A DNA stretch of 64,000 nt from Sulfurovum sp. (GTDB taxonomy: Bacteria > Campylobacterota > Campylobacteria > Campylobacterales > Sulfurovaceae), in contig JAJPEU010000004.1 of NCBI GenBank assembly GCA_021166685.1, forward strand, positions 1 through 64,000, read 5' to 3'. This document shows, piece by piece, positions 10,016 to 18,974 of this stretch; positions within the stretch are counted from its first letter, which is position 1, and every line of letters begins with the position of its first letter. The notes beneath the pieces are model-generated. The model was not told the DNA's origin and did no database searches. It worked only from the letters and a program-made list of their open reading frames with translations. A program made the position numbers and the translations under genes.

Positions 10016-10897
10016 TTAGTGCCTGGTTGTAACGCCATGGTTATCCAAAGCAAGAGTCAAAACCCTAAATTGTGGGAAGCGCGCCTGCAGTGCTTGTGCC
10101 ATTTTATCTGCGTCTTTATCATAACATAGATTAAAAAAAGTAGATCCTGAACCTGAAAGTGTACTCATTAGCGCCCCATGTTTAAGTGCAAGTTTTTGCA
10201 CATCAAAAAGTTCAGGCATCATCTTCATGCGTCTAGATTGATGCAGCTTGTCTTTAGATGCGATACGCAGCAAATCCCAAGATTCACTCATAAATAAAGC
10301 CGTCATGTAAGCAGCCCTTGAAAGAGAATAGACCGTTTCTTCTTTTTTGTACATTTTAGGCAAAATTGTACGGGATTGGGCCGTAGAAATAGTGCGGTTT
10401 GGGATTACAACAACCGCTCTAAGATGATCCGGCATGCGGCGTTTTTTGCTATACACACGATCTCCCTCCACGCAGGCCACGTTAAAACCGCCCATCACTG
10501 CCGGTGTGATATTATCCGGATGCTGCTCATAGCGAAGAGCATGGTTGAGTATCTCTCGTTTATTTGACTTTACACCTGCTGCTGTGTATGCAGCAGTCAA
10601 TGAGGCAACAATCACAGCAGAAGAACTTCCTAATCCTCTAGAAATAGGAATATTGTTATAAAATTCAAATCTAAAATTGTCTTCTTTACCGGTCAGCCGC
10701 TTATAGTTTTCATTAAAAATACTCAAGAAAAGCGTATTTTTTTTAATTTTTGGATTATCTGCCCCTTCTCCGTGAGTGGAGATGCTTAAAAACTTTGAGG
10801 GTTTAATAATGATTTCGTTTTTTAAATCTACAGCAAGACCCAAAGTATCAAAACCTGGTCCTAGATTTGCGCTGGTGGCAGGTACACTTACAAGCAT
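10016..10897 (-). CDS. thrB: Homoserine kinase
   Basis: ThrB phosphorylates homoserine in threonine synthesis. It is a GHMP-family kinase of 293 residues, a normal length. Motif 1 is [18 protein letters not shown] at 6-23, the ATP-binding GLGSSSA loop is at 88-94, and the C-terminal motif 3 is [14 protein letters not shown] near 240-253. It is separated from ylxR by 35 bases and may be co-transcribed with tsaB upstream. The gene order tsaB-thrB-ylxR-infB is shared, from memory, with Campylobacter jejuni. Confidence 0.95.
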   Translation of the reverse strand: MLVSVPATSANLGPGFDTLGLAVDLKNEIIIKPSKFLSISTHGEGADNPKIKKNTLFLSIFNENYKRLTGKEDNFRFEFYNNIPISRGLGSSSAVIVASLTAAYTAAGVKSNKREILNHALRYEQHPDNITPAVMGGFNVACVEGDRVYSKKRRMPDHLRAVVVIPNRTISTAQSRTILPKMYKKEETVYSLSRAAYMTALFMSESWDLLRIASKDKLHQSRRMKMMPELFDVQKLALKHGALMSTLSGSGSTFFNLCYDKDADKMAQALQARFPQFRVLTLALDNHGVTTRH

Positions 10898-10972
10898 TCT
10901 ATTCCTTCTTTTTAACCTAAACTATATACATCTAATAGAATAAATAATAATTTATTAACTCAATATGGTGCT

Positions 10973-11434
10973 TTAAACAGCGGGCAAAACATACTCTGGA
11001 ACTGATTCTTTATCTAAAACAATATCTTGTATATACTGCGGCAAAACAAATTGAGATAGGATTGGCTGTTCAATTTTTTTTGTAATTATAGTCTCTTTTT
11101 CCTTGATAAAATAGAGATTCCCTACAGCTTTTATAGGTTCTCTCTGATTTAGCTCAAACCCACTGCATCCTGAACACTTTACGCCTTTGCTAATTTCTAT
11201 TGTTTTGAGCATGATATAGGTCAATTTTATCGCCATATAGCTGCCCGGTCCTCGTGTATAGATAATATGAGAGATATTATATGTTTGCATACATCTATTG
11301 ACAATAGGCAAAAGTACTTGTGATGTTTGCTTTTGGTTTGAAATCGTTTCAATAAGTACGCCATCTTTATAAACGCCCACTAAGAGAGGCGATGCAATGC
11401 ATACAATCAAAAGTTCGTACTTATGGTCTCTCAC
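10973..11434 (-). CDS. tsaB: TsaB-like protein (t6A tRNA modification), short form
   Basis: TsaB is the scaffold partner of TsaD in making the universal t6A base in tRNAs. The 153-residue protein begins with the ASKHA-type strand YELLIVCIASPLLVGVYKDG and retains the RGPGSYMAIKLTYIMLKTIE helix typical of the family. It is much shorter than E. coli TsaB (231 residues), lacking most of the C-terminal half, which seems usual in Campylobacterota. It could be mis-annotated as a glycoprotease. Position between lpxC and thrB supports the call. Confidence 0.75.
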   Translation of the reverse strand: MRDHKYELLIVCIASPLLVGVYKDGVLIETISNQKQTSQVLLPIVNRCMQTYNISHIIYTRGPGSYMAIKLTYIMLKTIEISKGVKCSGCSGFELNQREPIKAVGNLYFIKEKETIITKKIEQPILSQFVLPQYIQDIVLDKESVPEYVLPAV

Positions 11435-11454
11435 ACTTTTTATCTCACAACTAC

Positions 11455-12339
11455 TTAAGCAAAGCTTTTAGCAAATGCTTTGCTTTGCAGCATTTCAACT
11501 GTTGCAAATTCATAATTTTTACTGTCAGAAAGCAACTTGGATGTAAGTTCAAAATTGAGCTTATGACTTCCGGCAAAAGATTCGTATTTTGCCAAAATGT
11601 TATGTCCTGCAACCATCATATCGCCCATCGCGTCAAGTATCTTGTGTCTGGCAAATTCATTATCAAAACGCAAACCTTCCGGATTCAGAATTTTGTATTC
11701 ATCAAGCCCGATTGCATTTTGAAGCGTTGCACCCAATGCAAGATTTTGACTTTTTAGGTACTGAATATCTTTGGCAAATCCAAAAGTTCTGGCTCTGGCT
11801 ATCTCTTCAACAAAACCGCTCGTGCTAAACTTAAAATACTCGCTTTGCTCTCCTATGGCAGGGTGATCAAATTTAATACTAAAATCAAATACTGCATACT
11901 CATGCGGCACAAGACGTACAAACTTATCACCTTCTCTTGCCTCAATCACCTCTTTGACTCGAATTATTTTTTTGGGGACATCCTGCATCTCTATGCCTGC
12001 TTCATCCAATAAAAGACAAAAAGAAATAGCAGAACCGTCCATAATGGGCATTTCATTTGCATCTACAATCACTCTCAAATTATCAATACCGTAAGCATAA
12101 ATCGCTGACAAAAAATGTTCAATAGTAGAAATAAATCCCTTTTCGTTACCAATAACCGTAGCCATACGTGTATCAATAACACTTGAAGGGCGAAGCGGTA
12201 TGCTTATTGCCAAATCTTCGCGATAAAAAACAATACCGGAATTTGCATCAAGCGGCTCAAGCCGAAGCCTGACCGGTTCACCTTTGTGTAAACCGATACC
12301 TATTACTTCTACAGGCTTTTTAATCGTTCTTTGCTGCAT
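11455..12339 (-). CDS. lpxC: UDP-3-O-acyl-N-acetylglucosamine deacetylase LpxC
   Basis: LpxC is the zinc enzyme that commits to lipid A synthesis. The 294-residue protein has the first zinc histidine in STIEHFLSAIYAYGID (His75) and the catalytic His/Asp pair in FDNEFARHKILDAMGDM near 225-240. The N-terminus QRTIKKPVEVIGIGLHKGEPV is typical. The start has an AAAGG site upstream. It is flanked by tsaB and the M23 peptidase gene, all on the same strand. Its presence fits an outer membrane with lipid A. Confidence 0.97.
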   Translation of the reverse strand: MQQRTIKKPVEVIGIGLHKGEPVRLRLEPLDANSGIVFYREDLAISIPLRPSSVIDTRMATVIGNEKGFISTIEHFLSAIYAYGIDNLRVIVDANEMPIMDGSAISFCLLLDEAGIEMQDVPKKIIRVKEVIEAREGDKFVRLVPHEYAVFDFSIKFDHPAIGEQSEYFKFSTSGFVEEIARARTFGFAKDIQYLKSQNLALGATLQNAIGLDEYKILNPEGLRFDNEFARHKILDAMGDMMVAGHNILAKYESFAGSHKLNFELTSKLLSDSKNYEFATVEMLQSKAFAKSFA

Positions 12340-12461
12340 ACCTTTTTCCTTTCATCCAAAAACAATACATACAACACTCCGCTTTTCCAATCTGCAATTA
12401 TAGTATAATCTTTCTCTTTTTAAAGGAAGTATACATTATTTGTGTGAATTGGCTGTGAAAT

Positions 12462-13856
12462 TTATTTTCCCTCTATTATCTTGTCTGCTGCTTTAAAAAT
12501 ATCATCGATATTAATTTTAATCCAACTCGCATCATACCACTCCATAGGCTGCACTTCCACGCCCTGTACCAAAACGCCAAAATGGAGATGATCCCCCAAT
12601 GCCAATCCTGTTGTGCCGGTTTTTCCAATATCCTGCCCTTCTTGTACCTCGTCGCCTTCTTTGACCATCATTTCAGAGCAGTGTCCATAAAGCGTATAAA
12701 GCCCCAAACCATGATCAATCATCGGCATATTGCCATAGATACCGTTATCTCCGGCATAAACCACTACTCCGGGATTTGATGTTTTGATGGTTGCCATTTT
12801 TGTACTTGCAAAATCATGCCCCAAATGATAAGAGCGTGATACTTCCTGTTCTTTATTGTCATAATAATAATGTCTTGTGTCGCCAAAACCGGCAACCTTT
12901 TGTCCATTTCTTAAAGGATAAAACTTTTTAATTTGCCAATTTTGGATCATTGCATCTGAAATTTTACGTCCCAGGGTATGAATTTTATCTTCATTTTTTA
13001 AACGCATTGTTTCATTGACTGCGCGAAATTTTTCTAATTTATCTTCTATGGCTGCATACTCAGGATCGCTTGAGATTAGATCTGTAATCTTTCCGTCAAT
13101 AAAATTATCTGTAGCCTGAATCCACGAAACCTTATATTGATGGGTTTTGACATACAATGGAACATGAGCCACCCGTACGTTGCCGGCTAGATCTGTAGCA
13201 ACAACTTCTGCTTTAAAATTGTCTTGATACAAGAAAGGCCATGCAATCAAAGCAGCATAATATCCCTTTTTTTTATAGGGCACTGCCTTAAAAGTCTCGC
13301 CTGCCGCCTTAATATGGAGCGTATTTAGATTTTCATCTTCCGCCTGGAAAACGACCAAAGCACTTCCCCCCTGCGTAATAGTACGTGTGTTGGCTAATAT
13401 ATCTACATCGGGGCTTTTATAGTCTACATGGATATCAATCGTTTTTTGCGCATGATTTCCTTTTAAAAAATTCCATAAACTGTCATCATTTACAGAAATT
13501 TGAAGCCTTAGCTGTGTTGCCTTGGAATCAAGGGTGTTGCTTTTTGGATAACCGACCTGTAAAATCTGTTCTTTTGTTGCTTCGCCAAATTCTCCTTTGC
13601 CTACAATAAGACTTGTTTTACCGTCGTTTAAAATAAGTTCAAAGTTTTTTAAGGCGACATTATCGGTTAATTTGATTTGTAGCGGGTTTTTTCGGTTCCA
13701 AAACAGACTTTCCTGTATCTCTATTTGGGGAGCTTGTCGCTCAAACTGCGGCGCTGTATATATATATCCTGCACCCATTATTCCCCCCACTAACAATAAT
13801 CCTGCCATAATTTTTATACCGCTTGTTTTATTTGCTCTTTTGGCTGCTCTTCTCAT
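12462..13856 (-). CDS. Membrane-anchored M23 (LytM-type) murein peptidase
   Basis: The 464-residue protein has a basic N-terminus and one hydrophobic helix (about 13-33, IKIMAGLLLVGGIMGAGYIY), so it is probably anchored in the inner membrane facing the periplasm. The middle region (about 40-300) has beta-rich domains of unclear type. The C-terminal M23 domain has the zinc ligands in SYHLGHDFAST near 340-350 and GDHLHFGV near 420. It should cut peptidoglycan cross-links. From memory, the C. jejuni gene at the same position (Cj0131) belongs to the cell-shape peptidase set, so a shape or remodelling role is plausible. It overlaps the next gene upstream by 29 bases. Confidence 0.85.
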   Translation of the reverse strand: MRRAAKRANKTSGIKIMAGLLLVGGIMGAGYIYTAPQFERQAPQIEIQESLFWNRKNPLQIKLTDNVALKNFELILNDGKTSLIVGKGEFGEATKEQILQVGYPKSNTLDSKATQLRLQISVNDDSLWNFLKGNHAQKTIDIHVDYKSPDVDILANTRTITQGGSALVVFQAEDENLNTLHIKAAGETFKAVPYKKKGYYAALIAWPFLYQDNFKAEVVATDLAGNVRVAHVPLYVKTHQYKVSWIQATDNFIDGKITDLISSDPEYAAIEDKLEKFRAVNETMRLKNEDKIHTLGRKISDAMIQNWQIKKFYPLRNGQKVAGFGDTRHYYYDNKEQEVSRSYHLGHDFASTKMATIKTSNPGVVVYAGDNGIYGNMPMIDHGLGLYTLYGHCSEMMVKEGDEVQEGQDIGKTGTTGLALGDHLHFGVLVQGVEVQPMEWYDASWIKINIDDIFKAADKIIEGK

Positions 13857-14820
13857 CTGTTAGTCCTAGTTTTTTTATTTTTTCTAAAATTATATTTACG
13901 GCTTGCTGCAATCCGCCTTGCTTAAGTGTAAATCCTGCGGCTAATTTATGCCCCCCTCCGCCAAATGCCAATGCAATCTTGGAAACGTCTGCATTTTTAC
14001 TGCGCAAAGAGATCCGAATACCATCCTCGGTCTGTATCGCGCATATCGCTATCTCGACAGTCGCCAAAGATTTTGCATAATCAACCACGCCCTCCATATC
14101 GGGCATTGTTGCGCCTGAAGCACTTATCTCATTTTGAGTGATCGTCATGCATGCGATAGTTGCATTTTGATATAATGTCAGACTATCCAAAGCTCTTTGC
14201 AATATACGCAAAGAAGCCAATGGGCGTCTTTGCGTAAAATGAGAAGAAATATCCGCAGCACAAGCCCCTGCCTTGATCAACCCGCTTGCTGTTTCAAATA
14301 CCTTGTGGTTCACGCTGCTTGTTGTAAAATATCGTGTATCCGAAAGCAATGCCGCGTAAAAACATGTAGCAGCCTCAGGAGTGATGGTGCGGTATGATTT
14401 AAATATTTCATAGGCCACCTGCGAACTTGAAGCATATTCTGGGATTATTATATTAACATTTCCATAGTGCGTATTGCTAGAATGATGATCTATATTGAGT
14501 ATATCTCTTCCCCCAACATCAAATCCAAGCCTGTCTGTATTTCCGCAATCACATGAGATTACTAAACTTTCATTATAATCCATTTTGTTTTTAATATGGT
14601 TAAAATAAGGCAAAAAATCAAGAAAACGCGGCAGTTCTTTTGATGCATTTACTACTTCTATTTTTTTATTTTTATCTTGACGCAGCAAGGCATAGATTCC
14701 CAATGCCGTACCCAAAGCATCAGGATCCGGATTGATATGCGACAAAATAGTAATGCCGGAAGCATTCTCTATAAGATGCTTCGCTTTTTTTACGGCATTT
14801 TGGAAATCTTTATGGTCCAC
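13828..14820 (-). CDS. DHH/DHHA1 phosphoesterase, NrnA-like
   Basis: The 330-residue protein has the DHH-domain motifs HINPDPDALGTALG (28-41), ISCDCGNTDRLG (about 88-99) and NIDHHSSNTHYG (about 108-120). The DHHA1 end is GGGGHKLAAGF near 290. This arrangement is that of NrnA-type enzymes, which degrade short oligonucleotides (nanoRNA) or 3'-phosphoadenosine 5'-phosphate. I cannot separate the two activities from sequence. It overlaps the M23 gene downstream by 29 bases and abuts nadC upstream. Confidence 0.85.
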   Translation of the reverse strand: MDHKDFQNAVKKAKHLIENASGITILSHINPDPDALGTALGIYALLRQDKNKKIEVVNASKELPRFLDFLPYFNHIKNKMDYNESLVISCDCGNTDRLGFDVGGRDILNIDHHSSNTHYGNVNIIIPEYASSSQVAYEIFKSYRTITPEAATCFYAALLSDTRYFTTSSVNHKVFETASGLIKAGACAADISSHFTQRRPLASLRILQRALDSLTLYQNATIACMTITQNEISASGATMPDMEGVVDYAKSLATVEIAICAIQTEDGIRISLRSKNADVSKIALAFGGGGHKLAAGFTLKQGGLQQAVNIILEKIKKLGLTDEKSSQKSK

Positions 14821-15638
14821 TATTCTACTTTCATGGACAAATCAATCCAGTTTGCCTGATGGATAACACTGCCGGAACTTATAGCGTCTACGCCTGTCAG
14901 TGCTATTTCTTTGATCGTATCCAGCGTCACATTTCCGCTAGCCTCAAGCAGAACATGAGGATAATGGCTATTGCGGTAAGAGACTACTTCCTTGATCTCT
15001 TTTGAGGACATATTGTCGCACATTACAATATCAGCGCCTGCTTTCATTGCCCTTTTTGCCGTCTCGATACTCTCAGATTCTATCTCTATTTTTGAAGTAA
15101 AGGGAATTTTTTGACGCACCTCTTGCATAAAAATATCCAGATTCTCAATCGTTTTCAAATGGGTATCTTTGAGCATCAAACAGTCATCCAGTCCCATTCG
15201 ATGATTAACGCCGCCACCGCACCGTACCGCATATTTTTCAAAATCACGTAACATCGGGCGGGTTTTACGCGTATCTAAAAGTTTGACGCCGGTTTCTTTG
15301 ATTTTAGCTACATATAAAGACGTAAGTGTCGCTATAGAGCTTGCGTGCAATGCGATATTCAAAATAGACCGCTCCAGCGAAAGCAATATTTTAGAGTCTC
15401 CTTCAAGATAAAGAAGAATGTCCCCTTTTTTAAACGGCTTGCCGTCATCTGTATGCCACTCCATATTTAAATCATATTTTTTGGCGAATATGTCAAGATA
15501 CTCCCTTCCGGAAAAAACCCCTTCACTCTTGGCAAGAATATACGCACGTATCTGTTTGGTTTGACCGATACGAGAAAAAAGGTCCCCCCTTCCAACATCC
15601 TCAGCTATGATTGCTTCTATAAATTTATCTTTCAGCAT
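14820..15638 (-). CDS. nadC: Nicotinate-nucleotide pyrophosphorylase (carboxylating)
   Basis: NadC turns quinolinate and PRPP into nicotinate mononucleotide in de novo NAD synthesis. The 272-residue sequence has LDTRKTRPMLRDFEKYAVRCGGGVNHR-type residues near 128-155, binding quinolinate, and the barrel strands IEIESES, DIVMCDNM and LLEASGNVTLDTI. It is near its family length. nadA lies five bases upstream on the same strand, so the two successive enzymes of the pathway are co-transcribed. No nadB is present in this window. Confidence 0.96.
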   Translation of the reverse strand: MLKDKFIEAIIAEDVGRGDLFSRIGQTKQIRAYILAKSEGVFSGREYLDIFAKKYDLNMEWHTDDGKPFKKGDILLYLEGDSKILLSLERSILNIALHASSIATLTSLYVAKIKETGVKLLDTRKTRPMLRDFEKYAVRCGGGVNHRMGLDDCLMLKDTHLKTIENLDIFMQEVRQKIPFTSKIEIESESIETAKRAMKAGADIVMCDNMSSKEIKEVVSYRNSHYPHVLLEASGNVTLDTIKEIALTGVDAISSGSVIHQANWIDLSMKVE

Positions 15639-15643
15639 AGGAT

Positions 15644-16639
15644 TTACTCTACTGCCAGCATTCGCTCAAGAGCCAAATTGGCATATTTTGCGATATCAGG
15701 GTCTACAGTAACTTCATTTACCGGTTCATTGTCTTCGATAGACTTCAATGTCTTATAGAGGTCCTCAAGTGTTGTTTCGTTCATCGTTGGACATTCAGGC
15801 TTTGTAGAAGAAAGGACATACGTATTTTTCTTTCTCATTCGATTTACCAAATTATATTCTGTTCCTACCGCCACTTTTTGCTCCGGATCAAGCCCGTTGA
15901 CATACTTGATCAATTGTGATGTTGAGCCGGAAAAATCTGCAGCCAGTACCACCCTGGGATCACATTCGGGATGTACGGCTATCTTGATGCCGGGGTATCT
16001 GTTTTTGTAAAATTCAATGTCATCCACAGTAAAAAGCTGGTGCACAGAGCAAAAACCGTTAAAACAAATAATATCTGCTTTTTTAGGATCACATTCTCCT
16101 TCACCAATGACACAGGATTTAAGTCCCATTTGTATAGCAAAATTTTGCCCCAAACATCGGTCGGGAACAAAAAGGATCTTTTTTCCGCTTGCCAGTCCTT
16201 TTTCAATAATCTTAAACGCATTTGACGATGTGCACACCATCCCTCCCATTTCGCCCACTTTAGCCTTGACCGACGCATCCGAATTAATATAGGTAATAGG
16301 CAAAATATCCTCTTTGGCTACTCCTCTGTCTGTCATATATTTGACGCTGTCGTCAAAATAGCTGCTGTCAATCATACGCGCCATCGCACAGCAAGCGAGC
16401 TTAGGCATCAAAACACGTTTTTCAGGTGCTATAATCTTAACGCTTTGCCCCATAAATCCTACGCCGCAAAAGACCACCCAGGGATTGCTGTCAGCTTTAC
16501 ACTTGCGGGCCAGCTCCAAACTGTCTCCGGTAATATCTGCTGCTTCAAAAACCTCATCACGCTGATAATAGTGGGCTGCCACTGTTACGTCAAGCTTTTT
16601 TTTCAGTCTTTGTATCTCGACCTTATAGTCTATATTCAT
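15644..16639 (-). CDS. nadA: Quinolinate synthase A
   Basis: NadA condenses iminoaspartate and dihydroxyacetone phosphate to quinolinate with a [4Fe-4S] cluster. The 331 residues include three conserved cysteine segments: ACCAMARMID, MVCTSSNAFKII and KPECPTMNETTLEDLY. The N-terminal AAHYYQRDEVFEAADITGDS carries the substrate-binding His/Tyr. It is the first gene of the nadA-nadC pair and is divergent from plsY. The 197-base gap between them must hold both promoters. Confidence 0.96.
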   Translation of the reverse strand: MNIDYKVEIQRLKKKLDVTVAAHYYQRDEVFEAADITGDSLELARKCKADSNPWVVFCGVGFMGQSVKIIAPEKRVLMPKLACCAMARMIDSSYFDDSVKYMTDRGVAKEDILPITYINSDASVKAKVGEMGGMVCTSSNAFKIIEKGLASGKKILFVPDRCLGQNFAIQMGLKSCVIGEGECDPKKADIICFNGFCSVHQLFTVDDIEFYKNRYPGIKIAVHPECDPRVVLAADFSGSTSQLIKYVNGLDPEQKVAVGTEYNLVNRMRKKNTYVLSSTKPECPTMNETTLEDLYKTLKSIEDNEPVNEVTVDPDIAKYANLALERMLAVE

Positions 16640-16836
16640 AATTTATTTATCCTCATTTTTAGTCATCTTTACGTCATTTTGGAAGATTCTTTATTGACCG
16701 CTTTGCTGCTTTAAAGCCAAAGCAATAGATCTGTATTGCAAAAGGCTCTAGGCTGTTTTGAACTCTTGCAATCTGGCTATTTTATCAAAATTCAGTTAAA
16801 ATTGCATATTTCTTATAAATTTAAAACAATGGAACA

Positions 16837-17463
16837 ATGATGGATATTCTACTCAATCAAAACATCTTACTTTATCTTGCGGCTTATCTGATCTCGGGGG
16901 TTCCCTTTGGGTATCTTTTGGCCAAAAAGTTTGCCGATGTTGATATCAAAAATGCGGGGAGCGGCAATATTGGTGCAACCAATGTCCTTCGTGTTGTTAA
17001 AGAAAAAAACCCGGTTTTGGCCAAAAAGCTAGGGGGGGCGACACTTTTTTTAGATGCGGTCAAGGGTGTTGCGGTCATACTTGTTGCCATATTTTTAAAA
17101 GCACCAGAAAGCGTACTTTGGACTATTGCAGTACTGAGTGTTATGGGTCATTGCTTTTCTGTCTTTTTGAATTTTGAAGGAGGCAAAGGTGTTGCCACAG
17201 GATTTGGAGTACTGCTTGTGATGATGCCGATACCTGCGCTCATTGCCATAGCCGTATGGTTTAGTGCGAGCCGGGGGCTGAAAATTTCCTCTCTCTCTTC
17301 CTTGATTGGTCTTGTCTCGTTTATCATTGCCTCTTATTTGTTTTATCCTGAAGTGCCCGGCATAGGGTCGCATGCCCCCATTTGGATTATTGCGCTTATT
17401 ATTTTTTACAAACATATACCCAACATCATAAGATTGATTAAAAAAGAAGAGGGAAAGATTTAG
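16837..17463 (+). CDS. plsY: Acyl-phosphate:glycerol-3-phosphate acyltransferase PlsY
   Basis: PlsY is an inner-membrane enzyme that acylates glycerol-3-phosphate, the first step of phospholipid synthesis after PlsX. The 208 residues contain about five hydrophobic helices and the conserved cytoplasmic loops SGNIGATNVLR (about 47-57), FLDAVKG, and EGGKGVATGFGVLL (about 112-125). The length is usual. It is followed three bases later by folB. Its partner plsX is in the same window near 51-52 kb. Confidence 0.95.
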   Translation: MMDILLNQNILLYLAAYLISGVPFGYLLAKKFADVDIKNAGSGNIGATNVLRVVKEKNPVLAKKLGGATLFLDAVKGVAVILVAIFLKAPESVLWTIAVLSVMGHCFSVFLNFEGGKGVATGFGVLLVMMPIPALIAIAVWFSASRGLKISSLSSLIGLVSFIIASYLFYPEVPGIGSHAPIWIIALIIFYKHIPNIIRLIKKEEGKI

Positions 17464-17465
17464 TC

Positions 17466-17804
17466 ATGACGATTCACATAGAAGCATTGACGCTTGATGT
17501 GATTATAGGTTTGTTGGACTTTGAGAGAGATAGGCCTCAGCGCATACGTATTGATCTGGAAGCTTCTTATCCGTATGAAAATGGGAACTTTATCGACTAT
17601 GCCGATATGGTTTTTCTTATTGAAAAAGAACTCAAAGAAAAACGCTACACGCTTCTTGAGGAAGCTCTATTTGGCATTAAAAACATACTCTCTTCCGCCT
17701 ATCCTCGCATTCAAACGCTTTCATTAAAAATTTCAAAGCCGGATGTTTTGCCAAAATGCAGCGTTGCTTTAAGTGAATTCTGGTCTTTTCTTCCCGATCA
17801 CTAA
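17466..17804 (+). CDS. folB: Dihydroneopterin aldolase-like protein FolB
   Basis: FolB cleaves dihydroneopterin in folate synthesis. The 112-residue protein starts MTIHIEALTLDVIIGLLDFERDRPQRIRIDLE. That is the usual FolB opening, with the conserved G-x-x-x-x-E-R segment carrying the catalytic glutamate. DYADMVFLIEKELKEKRYTLLEEAL and LSLKISKPDVLP match the second half of the fold. It follows plsY almost without a gap and is probably translated from the same mRNA. Confidence 0.85.
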   Translation: MTIHIEALTLDVIIGLLDFERDRPQRIRIDLEASYPYENGNFIDYADMVFLIEKELKEKRYTLLEEALFGIKNILSSAYPRIQTLSLKISKPDVLPKCSVALSEFWSFLPDH

Positions 17805-17822
17805 TGATTTTTTAAAAAAATC

Positions 17823-17851
17823 TTTAGAAACTCTGCTTTATATGTTATAAT
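17823..17851 (+). promoter_or_regulatory. Promoter of hsrA/cosR
   Basis: TTTAGA (17823-17828) and a consensus TATAAT (17846-17851) are separated by 17 bases, 38 bases before the gene start. The -10 matches consensus; the -35 is weaker. Confidence 0.55.
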
Positions 17852-17888
17852 TATTAAATAAATCTTAAAAATAGAAAGGCTTTGTGAA

Positions 17889-18563
17889 ATGAGGGTATTG
17901 ATTATTGAAGATGAAGTGGCCTTGAGTAAAACGCTTTCAGAAAAGCTGACAGAGCATGGATATCAAAATGATATTGCTGAAAATCTAGAAGACGGGCGGT
18001 ATTATATTGACATCAGAAATTACGATCTTGTGCTCTTAAGCTGGGAAGGTTCCGATACAACACGTTTGAATATTATTCAAGATATCAAAAACAACTCTCA
18101 TAAATCATCTGTTATTGTTATTTCCGGACAGAAAGACAAGGAAAGCGAAATCAAAGCGCTCAAGCTGGGTGCAGATGATTTTATACGAAAACCTCTCGAT
18201 TTTGATATATTGTTCGTCCGCATCGAAGCCAAATTACGTTTTGGGGCTTCAAATATTATTGAGATTGAAGACCTTATTATCAATCCCGAAGAAGAAAAAA
18301 TTATTTATCAGGGCAATGAAATCGAACTGAAAGGTAAACCGTTTGAAGTATTGACACATCTGGCCATGCATAAAGATCAAATTGTTTCCAAGGAACAGCT
18401 TTTGGATGCCATTTGGGAAGAACCCGAATTGGTGACACCCAATGTAATCGAAGTAGCCATTAACCAAATTCGCCAGAAAATGGATAAACCTTTAGATATT
18501 ACCACGATAGAAACCGTCAGAAGACGCGGTTATAGGTTTTGTTTTCCAAAAAAAATATCGTAA
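17889..18563 (+). CDS. hsrA: Orphan atypical response regulator HsrA/CosR
   Basis: The 224-residue OmpR-type protein has a receiver domain (1-115) and a winged-helix DNA-binding domain (about 125-220). The phosphorylation position is Ser51 (DLVLLSWEG), not Asp, while the acidic pair E7/D8 is retained. The C-terminal half, from KGKPFEVLTHLAMHKDQ through VRRRGYRFCFPK, closely matches what I remember of H. pylori HP1043 and C. jejuni CosR. Those proteins are essential orphan regulators of growth and oxidative stress that act without phosphorylation. No kinase gene is adjacent. Synteny with the ferredoxin and ppx genes agrees. Confidence 0.92.
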   Translation: MRVLIIEDEVALSKTLSEKLTEHGYQNDIAENLEDGRYYIDIRNYDLVLLSWEGSDTTRLNIIQDIKNNSHKSSVIVISGQKDKESEIKALKLGADDFIRKPLDFDILFVRIEAKLRFGASNIIEIEDLIINPEEEKIIYQGNEIELKGKPFEVLTHLAMHKDQIVSKEQLLDAIWEEPELVTPNVIEVAINQIRQKMDKPLDITTIETVRRRGYRFCFPKKIS

Positions 18564-18572
18564 TCCCAAGAT

Positions 18573-18601
18573 AATATTGTGGTCTTTTTTGCCACAATAT
18601 T
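18573..18601 (+). terminator. Hairpin after hsrA
   Basis: AATATTGTGG (18573-18582) pairs with CCACAATATT (18592-18601) around a loop containing six T residues. A weak T-rich tail follows. It lies 10 bases after the hsrA stop. Confidence 0.6.
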
Positions 18602-18714
18602 CTATCGTATTTTCAACACTCCCTTCAATATAAAGATACAAAATCATATTTTAAATAAAGCATAAGCTTTCTTCGGTTATAACTCCTATAAATAATATCA
18701 AAACAGAGGAAAAA

Positions 18715-18966
18715 ATGGCACTGATAATAACAGATGAATGCATAGCATGCGATGCATGCAGGGAAGAGTGTCCCAATGAAGCAATTGAAGAGAATGATCC
18801 AATTTATATTATAGACCCCGATCGATGCACAGAATGCGTAGGGCATTTTGACGAACCTCAGTGTATCGGGGTTTGTCCGGTTGATTGTATTGTTCCCGAT
18901 CCGGACAATGTTGAGAGCGTTGAGGAGCTTATGTTTAAGTTCCGTCAACTTCAAGAAGAAGATTAA
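18715..18966 (+). CDS. 2[4Fe-4S] ferredoxin (YfhL/Allochromatium type)
   Basis: The 83-residue electron carrier has cluster-I cysteines C9, C12, C15 with C58, and cluster-II cysteines C38, C41, C50, C54 with C19. The eight residues between C41 and C50 and the C-terminal helix (VEELMFKFRQLQEED) mark the Allochromatium/YfhL type. It lies between hsrA and ppx, as fdxB does in C. jejuni from memory, and has a GAGGAAAA ribosome binding site. Confidence 0.92.
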   Translation: MALIITDECIACDACREECPNEAIEENDPIYIIDPDRCTECVGHFDEPQCIGVCPVDCIVPDPDNVESVEELMFKFRQLQEED

Positions 18967-18974
18967 CAAACAGT

